Below are positions 36,701 to 48,749 of a stretch of 64,000 bases of DNA, one piece after another. How positions within the stretch are numbered: the first letter of the stretch is position 1; each line of letters opens with the position of its first letter. The stretch is from Whitmania pigra (lineage: Eukaryota > Annelida > Clitellata > Hirudinida > Haemopidae): positions 2,834,001 through 2,898,000 of the forward strand of contig JAJTWR010000308.1 of NCBI GenBank assembly GCA_021613335.1, given 5' to 3'. The notes beneath the pieces were generated by a model, which ran no database searches, was not told where the DNA came from, and saw only the letters and a program-made list of their open reading frames with translations. The position numbers and the translations under genes were made by a program.

Positions 36701-39700
36701 ATGAAGTTTGAGCTGTTGTTTTATGTTTTACTCACCTAAAGACAGTGATGCTCCTCTCCTACTTATTATTGGAGCTGCAGGAAGTAGTATTGGGCTTCTT
36801 GGGTCAACGGAATCTTGAGTAGGTGTGGCCTAAGGATATGGATGAAGGTCATAAGTTTAATTCACCTTAGTCTTCTATTTATCTTCCATAAATATCACTT
36901 TCAAGATTTAAAAATCTGACATCATCTTATAACAATGAAAAAATTGAAACATAACACGCCTAACAGTGAAAGTAATATCTTTAAATCTAATCTAAATTTA
37001 AAAAATCGAATCAAACAGCAGGAAATCTCCCTCCATTCAATGAACAGAATGTACTCTGGATTCTAATAACGATCAAGTGAGTACAAGTAAGTATCGAAAC
37101 CTGGGAGGAGACTGCTTCTGGAGGCTTCGAAGTTTTCTGGTTGCTGCTCTCTTTACGCTCAGTCGAAGCCTTTGAAGATCTGTTCAGGAGTTGCCCCAGA
37201 GTCATTGGAACTGATGTTCTCTGGAAGAGTAATGAAGACAAATTTTTTTAATTTCTTAATCAATCAGTTAATTAACATTTCTTAAACTTATCAAAATCAT
37301 TGGCTCGAGTAGCAAATCAAAATTTATGTGACACTTACAGGTGCTGTGACATTTGGAGCTATTGAAACATTCATCATGTCTTTGAAATGTTGCAATGAGT
37401 TCTCTCCATAAATCTACAAAAATAATAATAATAAAATAAAATTTTTCAATTCTTAGTCTTAAGACAAATGCCATGAAATTTATGAATAATGAAATTATTC
37501 TCTAAAGCCATTGAAAACTGTTCCACAATCAACTTAATTCATTAGTTCTAACGAGGTCATCCAATCATCATAATCTGTAACTTTGTATACCCAGTAAGAA
37601 TTTAATTCTTGCACATGTCGTTGCAAATAAAAGGTATATGACGGCAATGGCGGCAAGAACAACCTCTCGAGACGTCTGCACAGGAGGGTCGACCGATCTT
37701 CTCCTTACGCTACCGCCACATGTCGTCGTCATGGCTTCCTCGGCCCCTTTATGCGCGACCGTCATCAGACTCGTCCTGGCGACGCACACGTCCACGCTCT
37801 GGTTTTTCACCTGCGGAATGACGGCAGGCACAACGTTGCTTCGACTCTCCGACAGCATTTCCGAATTGTTTGCTTTCGCAAGATTTTCTGATCTGGAAGC
37901 ACCGATCCTCATCAGTTCATTCTGTATTTCTGTGATTGCAATTCTGTCGTGAAAGAATCTGTCTGACTTCGGTTTCATGCTCTCCTTAAAGTCAGAGTTG
38001 TTGATCAGTTGGTCAATTTCAATGGTGGACAGATCAGCAGTCATGATGGCATGTTCAATCTGACTCATCATCAGAGGCTCGATGTCTTCTGACAGGGGAA
38101 GTTCAAATGACGAAGATGCCTGAATACAAACAAAACGAAATAAGTACCTTTTCCGCTCGAATGATTACAAGTCTAAACTCACCATCGATGACAAAATACT
38201 CTCCAGATCAAAGTCACCATCGTCCAGAAGTCCACCGAGGTCATTCCCTTGACTCTCCTCTTGAAGGAGCAGCTGCTTTGATAGGTTCTGAGATCCGGTC
38301 TCAAGAGGAGTCGTCCCTTTATTAGCTTCCAAATTTGTTGTTTCTGCACCAATTTTGAGACTCTGATCGAGGTTGTGCAATTTCTTGAGAGTCATCGTTT
38401 GGGGACTGGCCATGGGGAGGGCACTGATGCGACAAGGATTGACAACGTTCTGAGGAGCCGGTTGAGTCGACAGCAATTCCTTTAACAGTTTGCAGTTGCC
38501 ACTTGTCGCAGACCTCTTGTTGTATTCACCGGTGCCTTCTGCCAAGGACGAATTGCTGGTTATGGTGCCGTTCGAACACGAGATCAAGAAAGATAAAGAA
38601 GAAGAAGCAACTGAGAGTAAGGAAGTCTGAGGAGAATTGGGTTGGGGTGCAGTCATCAGAGAAGAAGTGATGGCAGGGATGGTAGAAGTGCAGCTAATGT
38701 TCCTCTTCATGTTGCCTCCAATCGTCTGGCCTGCATTCTCCATGTTCACCATGCTTGATATGGTGTCCTTGAACACGAGCGGCTTTTGAGAAATGTTCAT
38801 TTCAACAGGTTGACACTGGTTGGAAGAGGTGAGAAAAAGCTTTACACCCTCAGAATCATTTCCAACAGTGGACGATATTTCCTGACAACAAGTAGGCCAA
38901 TAATGTAACAAAGACCACAAACAATCAAATATAGTCAAATATTAAGCTTAATTAGGTCGCATAAAATTGACGTGTAGGCAATGCAAAAGATTTCACAAAG
39001 AAACAAATTATAGAGAAAATATGGAAAATAAGAGAAAATACATACAAATGGAAAAACATGCAACTATGTAAATACTCAGTTAACTAAAGGAATGCTTGCC
39101 TATGGGCAATAGAACCACTTAGTTGGCATTAAAACCAATTGTTGGCACCATGACTAACCTATTCCAAAGCAGCAATAAATTCACAAAACATTTGTATTTT
39201 GCATTCAAATTCAAGCCCTGACATCTTGTCTCCAGAAGATGACAAAGCAATATCACAACTTATTCAAATCTATAAAAGTAAGGCATCTATAGCAGAAGCT
39301 TTTGCTTTGGTACAAATCCTAGCCATTTCATTAGTAGTTCAAATCCTTGCAAGGGTTTCTATCATTCGCTAAATAATAGCGATCCATTTAGAATCTCACA
39401 TCATTAGCAACTCTGATGCTATGCATGTGGAGCCATTATCATTAATCATTATAATCAGCCTTGTAGATTGGTACTACTAAATGAAGGTGAAGTATGTGCA
39501 ATTACACTACAAAACATATATGAACTATTGTTATGTCCACCACATAAGTACACTCACCGTGGCAGGATGGATAAACACGTCATCAGATGAGTCGGAAAGC
39601 AGCTTCGACAAAATGTCCGCTTTCTTAGTAGGTCTGTCTCCTTCGCTGTTCGACTTCAAAAGAGCCTGGATTCAGAGGTTAGCAATAAATCAAGAAATTC

Positions 39701-41230
39701 ATTTAACCGTTGGCATTAAGCACAACTCACCTTGAGTAGAGTGTTGTTCTCGCTAGTAGATTCAACTTCACTTTTCTCATTCTGCATCTGCAACCTCAGA
39801 CTTGTATCAGGAAGAGACTGTAACGTTTCCAACTTGGCCAGAATGCGCATGGACGTTCTAGTTTTGCTTTCGTTCACTTTCAAGGAGTCTTCGTCTTCAT
39901 CATCCGTGGCTCCAGTGAGTAGATTCATCAGCAGATTACATCTTACAGAAACAAAACACACTTTTTTCAATCCTAACTGTTGATCTAAAAATCCTAAAGC
40001 TTGTTTGTAATTGTATTTCAAAAGCTTTCTTCAAATCAATAAAGAAGCAAATAATTACAATTCCCCGACTTCATTTTAAATTATTAATAGGAGGTAGCAA
40101 CCCTTTCAAATCTTCTTTTAAACTTCCAATTCAAACAGAAATTCAAATCAAATTTTTGTTCTAAATTTAAACTTGATTATTGTTTGCCACTAACGTTATC
40201 TCATTAACTCATGACAAACATATTATACCACAAAGAATATGTTAAAATTAAAATGATCTTCATTTTATACAATTAAGTTTGCAATAACAATGAAATAATT
40301 ACTAAAATTATTAATAAATTCAATATTTTGAATTGAAAGACTAAAAATTAAAAAAAAACATAAAAATGAAAGATCCAAAATAAGAATTGATGGGATGAAG
40401 AAATACTTTATTCCCATGACTTTACTATATTTAAGTCAACATCTACTCAGTTTTTGCTTCTACTATTTTAATTGCACTTCGTTTATATAGCACCATATAC
40501 ATAGCATCAGAGGTGCTTCTAGCAACTATTTATATAGCGCTCCATCCCCAAGGGCTAGGTTTCGAGCCCGACACATTACAACTGTCACCATTAACGCCTT
40601 ATGCAGGCATGTGACCCATTCGGCCAACCTGCAGTTGCTTGTACTATAAAAGTTGAACTCTCTTAGCAAAGGTCAAGCATAAAAGCATTGATATTGCATC
40701 AAAATATCATACTAATGATTGTTTCGATAAATTATTAAAAAATATGACCTTATATCAAAATCTTTTTTTTAACTTTATTCTGCTACTTCAGGATAATTTA
40801 TAGATTGTATCAATGATGATAATCATTGACCTCACATGAGTGTATAACCAAAAAACAATGACAGCAACCATTTCTAAGGTCATAATTAACTTCGATGGAC
40901 TTTAACTTTAATGAACTCTTTAATGAAATAAAATTACTTCAGTGCCAAAGTGAACCAACCTTCCCGGAGATTGTCCTCTTTTGCTGTTATGCAACTCCTT
41001 CGGGGAATTTGGATTTTCACCAAGTTGGGTTGTACTTTGGGGTTCCTGAGGAGGACTCCTGTTAAAGCAACTGACAATCTCCTTGTGTCTCTCTCTCGAG
41101 TTGTTTGAACTGGGAACCAATGTGGAAGCGAGGGTTTTAATGGGGGCCATTTCGAAATCATTTTTTAACTCATCCTCGTCCGTGGCAGTCAGCAGTGCCC
41201 TCAACCCCTCGCCTTTGCTGCCCGGCATTC
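33740..41230 (-). other. NCOA: NCOA receptor-interaction and activation region: seven LxxLL motifs
   Basis: In order along the protein: LRALL (about 41,185-41,200), LMNLL (about 39,912-39,930, in NLLMNLLTG), LSKLL (about 39,590-39,610), LKELL (about 38,470-38,493), LGQLL (about 37,185-37,200), LDSLL (about 33,865-33,880), and LEKLL in the last eight residues (about 33,745-33,760). Acidic and Gln-rich stretches between them fit activation domains. The C-terminal motif sits where the SRC-1a isoform of vertebrate NCOA1 has its extra LxxLL. Which motifs bind receptors is not shown by the sequence. Confidence 0.75.
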
Positions 41231-44200
41231 TGCTCGGCCGGAAGAAGTTGCAGGACTCGGTAGAAGGGGAAAATACGGTCAGCATATTGCGTTCCTGAGG
41301 AATAGTAGGAGAATTATACAGAGATGCGTCCGGCTTGAGCACAGAGTCGTCTGGAAATGAAACCTGCAACTGCTGAAGGGCTTGGAGCGGAGGCAAAACT
41401 CCGGTCGACTGTGCGGATTCCCGGCCACCCGATTTATTCCTATGCATGCTCTCCAGCGAGAAACTTGAAACGGAGAGAGAGGATGGCTTCTTGTTGAGCT
41501 CGTTTGTCACAATGAGATCTTCTTGTTGCGTGCCCTCGTAAAAAACGTTTTTGCTTCTGACGTCCGAAGAAGGACTACTGCGCTTCCTCTTGTAAGCCCT
41601 TTTAATGCCCGAAGAATTTTTGTGCCGAGGCGACCGATCGGACGCGACCGACGGCGGCCCACTTCCGCCGTTGAATTGAGGACCCGTGGCACCGTAGGAT
41701 CTCGAGAAAGGCAGGTGACCGTGGCTCCACTGCAAACCGGGCTCCGGGTCGGCCGTGTCGGGAGGAGGCAGCAGCATGGAAGACGAGTTCGGCAGAACGC
41801 TCGAATCCTTCCACATCATCGCCGTGGGCAATGATGAAGGCATCGATGAACTACCCCCTGACAAACTGCTCAACCAAAATGATTCTCTGCAATAAGATTA
41901 TCAAATGTGTTTTAAGTCCAATGCAGTATCAAATAACGACTTTATAATTCTTTGAACACCTTACTTTTTTTTATTTAATATAATATTTCCAATAACCTGA
42001 CTTATTATTATTATTATTATTATTTTACATGCAGAAATTTATATTACTTGCTCTACTAAGTGTTGGTATCATTAAGGCACCCAAGAGCTTTAAACATTTC
42101 TTCAATACTAAGTATGTTATAGTCATTGATGATAAAATTCTAATGATCATTATTAGGGCACACCTGGAAGCATTTAAGTATATCCCCCATAGAGAAAAAT
42201 AATAACAAATGCAAATTGGTGGAATGAGAGTAAATCCTAACATAAAGAATGATTAGGTGCCATTACTTCGAGAATGTAACACCCCAAAATTTAACTTTAT
42301 TCTATTTTTCAACCTATCTGCCATGGAGGAAATAATGAAACAATGACCTGTGGTTTGGCATGGTGGGACCAATAATGGCTTGCATCAACCCCTTCTCTGC
42401 TGAGCCTTTCAATTCAGCATCTGAGTCACACATTCTGAAAATAAATGCTGGTAAGTCTATACAGTAAATATTAAATTTACCACTCAAACCCAGATTTACA
42501 GCTGGCATACAAAACATAATCATCAATTGTTACAATTATTTGACTTCAAATAATATAACATGAAAAAATGTTCAAGAAATTGCCAAAATTGTCACCTATT
42601 AGCTGAGAATAATGTATAGATTTATATTTTCAATTCTTTAATTTCATGATTCTTGAACAGCATGCAAAATGACTAACAATCATCGATGATCCACAAACCT
42701 GACTATAGAGTGTGTAGACATGATGAATTCGGGCTTATTATTTGTCGGATTTTTGAAGAGCTTGCTTTTAGTTTGGACAAAAACATACTTCCCTTTCAGA
42801 ATTTGAAACCTGTACACTCCACTCATATTTGTGCCATTTTTTACAACTAAAAAAAGTTTTTAGTACATTAAAAACATTTATTAACCGTTCGATAGCATTG
42901 ATCGTGTCAAGATGTATATTGCGCAAAAACAAATTCAGCAGAACCTTCTTCGTGATGCTGTCTCAGTCTATCTTTGTCATAAGGATGACAAAATTCAAGG
43001 ACATTCTTGCCAACAAAATCTCTAATGGTTATGAACCCAGACACGTTTTGGAGGTAAGCTCTCAGTGAACTTTATAAAAACAAAAAATAATTGAAGAAGA
43101 AAATGTAAACAAGTAAAAGAAAATCTGCATAAACCTGGAATCGCAGTTCAATATTTTTCCTTGAAGATCCTGCTTGGTAGTAAATTGGCACTGATCCAGG
43201 TTTAAAGCCGAGTTGACATTCCTTTCGCTTGAAGAAAGTCCAATCCTTTGAGCAATGCAGACCAAGTATGATTGGTTCTCTGCAGCAAAAGGCAATTAAT
43301 AAACAATTGACTGAAATTACACTATAGACTTTTAGTAACCAGATGCATACCTGTTTCTGGAGAGCTGGGACTAAGGTCATAATCCCTGCTCATTCGTCTG
43401 CTTTTCTGGTGGAAGAATTGGAGACGGGTCCTGAGAAAATTAGATTCGTCGAGATCTTTTGAGAATTCATCTGGAAATAATGAAAAATTACAATTTTAAA
43501 ATATTTCGTCGGGACAACTTTTTTTTATGTGCATACCAGCAGTATTGATCCTGAACTTCGCTTCATGGGAAAAGTTTCTATTGTTAATTATATCCAAAGG
43601 TGTTTTGCTCGCTAGCGACTCAAGACAGCTACCAAAAAACTGGTGACTGGAAGGATGAAGAAATCTGTAGATGCTTTTGCCCATCAAGTCCTCCTACATT
43701 CAAGCAAACCTTGGATCAGATTGCAAAAGAATTCAATAACCAAGTTGAACACCAAATTGAGACTAATTACTGATAAAAAGTGTACATACCAGGGTTTTAA
43801 GAATATTAACATTTGCATTCTAACCACACTCAACCTTCAATGACACTCAACCAAGTACTGCAACATTTTTGTCAAAAAATAAATTTTTGGTTATACTTCA
43901 ATTATGATGATGACTTATTTGTTAAGAAATGAGCAATGAGTATATAAAATTACCATGTCAATCAAAATATATCAGTGATGGTTATTCAATAAACTTAACA
44001 ATAACAAAAATATTCCTAAGAAAAACAGCCAACAAGGTGATGAAACATTGATACATCTCTCAGAAAAACAAAGAATGAAAATCTTTGCTTCTTTGGGAGA
44101 TAAGAATGAAAACAAGATCATCCCCACGCAATCCCCATTTAAACAAGAGACAAGTAAATTACTTGATCTAAAAAAGAGTGTTAGTTTTGCAAGCTATGCA

Positions 44201-46255
44201 GAAAAATATTGACAATTTTAATTAAAACAAGAATCTGAACGACAATAAAACCCCACATCATTATCATCACCACCGTCGTCATTGTCATCATTATCATCAT
44301 CATCATCATTGTCATCATTATTATTATTAATATAATGTCTTTTAATAAAGTAAACTTATTTTGCTCATTACATCAAATATCAGCAAATTACAGCAAATAA
44401 CTTAAAGTCCAAAGTGTATTAGAAGTCATGTAATCTCATTTCTCAAAATTTAATCAACTCAGGACATAACACAAATTACTGCAGCCATACACAAAGGCCA
44501 AAACTAAAGCTATTAATAACAAAGTTACACAAAACATAATCCATAAGGCATAATACTCATTCTCAAAACGTTTAGACAAAGCAGTTTTTTAGAAAAAACA
44601 TTTCAATTGTCAATGGGTTCATTAAGTAGAAAGATTATCACAAGGTCAACTAAAAACATACCAATGACAACGAATATGCATTGTGCAGCATATTCGAGAG
44701 ATTGAAACGAAACCATTAAAGCAGCACTCGGGCGGCATTGCAGAGTTTACTGCAAAACACCGACCGGGCTTCATTCGACGTAGCTAGAGCTCGTCGTTAC
44801 AATGAGCACGTAGCACGAAGAGAGGTTCCGTGCGTGGACTTCGAATCTCGACGAAGTGACACGAGAAAACATTTTGTTTTGTTTAGGATGGCGAGTAATA
44901 AAGCGCTCTGAAACGTTCGGTCGTCGTTGCGGCATTTAAACGCGACCGTCCGGTAAAAACATTCGAGTGAACATTAACAAGAGCTTTCTGTAATACTAAA
45001 ACATCCACTAGACAAATATTTTGAGTTGAAAGCAATTTACTAACCACAGAGTAGCTAAGGTAGTGATATATATTATCCGAGACAAACTCGACGACCCCAT
45101 CCGAACTGATAATCAGCAAAAATCCATCCAGGGCCTGGAAAAGAAACCAACTATTCAGAGATGCTGATGATTTGTCACCAACATCTGAGATGGGTCCAAT
45201 ATCGCTATAATAATGCAACTATGTCAGTTATAATAACGAAAGCTATGTCAGTTTACAACCAGCCAAATTGTTGAAGAAAGAAATAATTAATGAAGAATTA
45301 AAGCCTAAAACACAAACTAGAAGCTAAAGAAAGGCATGTTGGAGCTTGGTTAGAGAAATATGTAATTCTAAACGTTTGCAAACATTTGCAAGGAAACAAA
45401 TAATTGAGAATTTATGAAAAACAGAATAACAATTTCAGCTTTATTTGTAACTCCTTAAAGTGTTAAATTACTGAGGTAACTTATTATACTGAATTATCAA
45501 TGAACTAATTGTTCAAATATTGAAATCTTTACAAGTAAATATTGATTTTTAAAATATGACAAATAAATTATTAGAGAAACAACAATGTTGCAATCTATCT
45601 CTACAAAAATCTACTTTAAAATTTATTAGAAGACAAATAAGCTACAAAACTTAAAATATTCTGACCTGCAAAAGAAGGGGACCTACAACATGATTCAGCA
45701 ATGAAGAAGGACTGGGCTTGCTAGAGGATACCTCTCTCTGCTGTACCACATCCATGTTTTCAACTGCCACTGCAGCATTTGCAATATTAACAGTTTTAGC
45801 AAAAAGTTTGAAATTTGAAATTTTGGTACGATGGAAACAAAATCAATATGAACATTGCAAATGTAAACCAACACAATGATGTAATTCCAAGAAGTGAGGA
45901 ACTAGGTCTCAAAAACTTATCATGAAAATTATTAGCCTATGGCCTCCCATATTTAAATCAGAAAATTTGTCCAAAAAAATAACATATAAGCAAAGTTTTC
46001 AAGAAATAAATGTTTACTTGGCTCTCTTATTTGCTCCTGAGAATTACAAATCTGGTCATCAAAGGCAGAGCATTGGTCACCTTTGACTGCTAAAGATCTT
46101 TTGTCACAAGATAAGGATGTTTGAATAAAATCTGCCAAACCCTCCATGAACAGATTTGAGCTTAAACCCCCTCCTGCTGAACTTTCTTCTCTAAAATGTG
46201 GATCACTCACCATAATATTTCTGCAGTCTTTCACATTATCCAGACAATAAAACAA
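33740..46255 (-). CDS. NCOA: p160/SRC nuclear receptor coactivator (NCOA family; Taiman orthologue), about 20 exons
   Basis: p160 coactivators bind liganded nuclear receptors through LxxLL helices and recruit CBP/p300 and methyltransferases. The 5' part encodes a bHLH-like exon (about 46,018-46,230), a linker exon 45,666-45,769 and PAS-A exon 45,045-45,134 (ALDGFLLIISSDGVVEFVSD), joined in frame. Later exons, 43,537-43,693, 43,351-43,470 and 43,135-43,279, include FTTKQDLQGKI, a p160 signature; PAS-B follows (GVYRFQILKGKYVFVQTKSK, about 42,703-42,838). A Ser-rich exon (about 40,955-41,885) and LxxLL-bearing exons come next, then a Gln-rich exon (34,271-35,436), ending MLEKLLAE and a stop at 33,740. 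The initiating exon is not resolved; ATG 46,293 (MADQNRKNS) is one candidate. Family call strong, single-copy invertebrate type. Confidence 0.9.
40485..40645 (-). mobile_element. tRNA-derived SINE in an NCOA intron
   Basis: The minus strand reads GCAGGTTGGCCGAATGG (A box) and, 60 bases on, GGGCTCGAAACC (B box, close to GGTTCGAnnCC), then GGAGCGCTATATAAATAG and AGAAGCACCTCTGATGCT. Both pol III boxes are intact, which makes this the best copy of the family in the window. Confidence 0.75.
44262..44332. repeat. (CAT)n-type imperfect microsatellite
   Basis: Repeated ATCATC/ATTGTC triplets in an NCOA intron between the PAS-A and following exons. Confidence 0.85.
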
Positions 46256-46256
46256 G

Positions 46257-48749
46257 TCTTACTGAAGTGAGTTTTTTCTGTTCTGATCAGCCATCAAAGT
46301 AATTCTGCGAGTATACTACGATTCCTCCATTGGGACTTAGTGTTTTAGAATATCAATGCAAATCAAGCAACAACTTCAAAACCACTAACAAAATATTACA
46401 ACCTTCTAAATATACTCAAAGTCGAACAAAAATGTGCAAATGCAAATTTTACAATAAGCAAAGCCAATCCGCCAGTCTCTACTGTTTATTTGTCTGTAAC
46501 GGTCAAATCAGCTTTCAGGTTTACTATGGTTTCTTCGTTGGAACTCCAGATATATATATAATTGTGGAAAAGTCCTTCTTTCAACAAAATAACTCAAAAC
46601 TTGCAATGGGCAAAAGTACACAAACACCACCACCGACGAGCGAACGCCATGTTGAATCTGCTTATGGCTGGCAAAACGTGAAGCTGCTGAGCGAGTTAGT
46701 CGTGAATATATTATCTTAATTTATTTTAATGATCTTTTTACCACTTCTTATCATAAAGCAATTTAATATTTCTTCAAATAGATCTTTACATGTTGACCTA
46801 ATCAAGAATTTTCCTACAACATATAACTGTTTGATATCGCCTATTTGATATAACTATTTTCACGACAATAGATTCAACATTGTGCAATGTGACCTAACTG
46901 TGTAAAACTCACGAAACAAATTATGCTTATGCGTTGATTTTTCATGATGTATTTTCCTTTTAGTTCAACTTAAATTGGACTTATCTCAGTAAATAAACGA
47001 AATAAGGGAATGGAATAGAAATTTGTGATTAGAGTTGATGGTTCAAGTCGAAGGCTAGGAAGCAACATTATCTTGTCAAATAATTTCAGGGTTTTTTCGT
47101 CAAAATTCATACGGAACTTTTCCAGTCTGAAGGCATCAAGAATTGACTTGGTAAAATATGACTTTCTACCCTTAACAATTCACCCAGTGGCTTAGGAAGA
47201 GGAAGGCATATTGTGGGAGTACGTAAAAATAAAAATAAAAATTGGACCTAATTTGGGAGGCAATGGCCCCCTTTGATTTTGGACTGGACGTAAAAAAAGG
47301 TAAGCTCCTCATATTTCACCAGGGCTGAAAATGACGTTTCTGACAATGTCCCTAGACGAATCCAGAAAATATATGGGTATAAGCATGGAGAGTCGAATCA
47401 ACAAAAAGAAACGAATGGTTGGTGAAGGATTGACCGACGCTGACACGGGATTTGATGCTGAGTTGAGACGGGAAATGCTGTGCGTCATAGACTGAGGAAA
47501 TATCTAGCATATTTCAGCAAGTTCATGACCTTGCAAACAAATACTCAACCGTCATTTTCCAAACTTAAGTTAATAAAAAACTAACTTCGATCATCGATGA
47601 GCCAGACAAGGCTTACAGATCTGGCAGTTCTTTATAAAGAGGGAACTTGTCGATGGACTGAATTTTGAGACTGTTGTGGAAAGAAAAGCGCGGAAAGTTT
47701 GTTTGTAACTTTTTAATTTCATTGTAGTTCCATGAAAATAACTATTTGAAATTTTGAGAACTTTTCGAAATTTTGAAGGTTAACGGATTATTAACGGTTA
47801 AGAGGAGGGAGGGGGAGGGACGGCAAGCACAGTTAGTTTGAATTCACCCTAGCGCTTGTTTCGATCACAGATCCTTGGTCTACTGTTTGTGATTCAGTAT
47901 CAGTATGTTTTTTTCAGTTAGACTATTTGACATTATGTCTCAGTTCGGTTAGTATCTAAAGAACCATGAATTAAATGATGTCGCAAGGCCACATCCATAC
48001 TCTTAGGTGAGGAGCATCTCTAGGGGTCAACGATCGGTCAGGAGACTCTGATGTAGGCGCACGCCGTCAGCTACGAGCGGCTTATAATTATTTGTATTAT
48101 TACCATTACTATCCAAAGATGTTTTAATAATAAATTTTGTATAAGCGGTAGACGGATAAATTTAAATTAAGTTACATCGGAAAGGATTTATTAGGAATAA
48201 CCGACTTGTCTTAAGTGTTAACAAACACAAATTACGAAATGTATTAAAGCAAAAGTAATAATCATAGTACATTTAAATTTAATTAAAATTTTAAAAAATG
48301 TATTTAATTTATATTTCGAAAATTCAAACCTTTCTGCTTTTATAAAATGTACTTGTATTTCACGAAAACATTAGGCTTGTTAATAACACTTTAAAAATAA
48401 TATTTCGATATAAAAATATTGTCGGTGTTGACCTAACTTATTTAAATATTTCAAATGATGGAAATGCCAGCTCATCCTTTCGTACAATCTGAAGAGTTGC
48501 GACCATTTTTGTTTGTGTTGATTTTGCCGTGGGTACTGACGCGCCTAGTAAAACCGACTCGAAATTGTTGAGGCGTAATTGCCATAATTGATTTTTCAAT
48601 TGCTTGATTTCACATACACCTTTGGATCATTGTGCTGAAGGAATCGTTCCATACTAATCGTGGATTGCCTGTCTAACGCAGGGATCGGTATCAACAAACT
48701 GTTGCAAGTCAATTCGTAGGCATTTTTTAAAGAAGTGCATACGTAAGCA
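46257..48749. promoter_or_regulatory. Shared 5' region between NCOA (minus) and RAD21 (plus)
   Basis: The two genes are head to head across about 2.5 kb, so both promoters should lie here. No convincing TATA box was picked out. The region contains a hAT fossil at 47.19-47.70 kb. A 129-codon plus-strand frame at 46,330-46,719 has no recognisable domain and covers the probable NCOA 5' end, so it is not called as a gene. Confidence 0.5.
47187..47705 (+). mobile_element. hAT element fossil with ZMYM-type transposase C-terminus
   Basis: The left end reads CAGTGGCTTAGGAAG and then GGGAGGCAATGGCCCCC, the CAGTGGCG-TAGG / GGGGGCAATTGCCCCC style of one hAT group. Near 47,450-47,540 a broken frame reads DAELRREMLCVID and FQQVHDLANKYS. 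At 47,555-47,700 it reads FSKLKLIKN, LRSSMSQTRLTDLAVL and KSAEK-like sequence, the hAT C-terminal dimerisation region (usual pattern RSFSKLKxIKxxLRSTMSQxRLxxLAxL). The middle of the transposase is missing, so the copy is internally deleted. Confidence 0.75.

Noticed and set aside
41507..41834. Arg-rich frames on both strands over the Ser-rich NCOA exon
   Set aside because: They are alternative-frame shadows of the NCOA exon at about 40,955-41,885, whose frame joins properly to its neighbours.
46330..46719. 129-codon plus-strand frame upstream of NCOA
   Set aside because: No domain, low-complexity ending, and it overlaps the likely NCOA 5' exon/promoter on the other strand.
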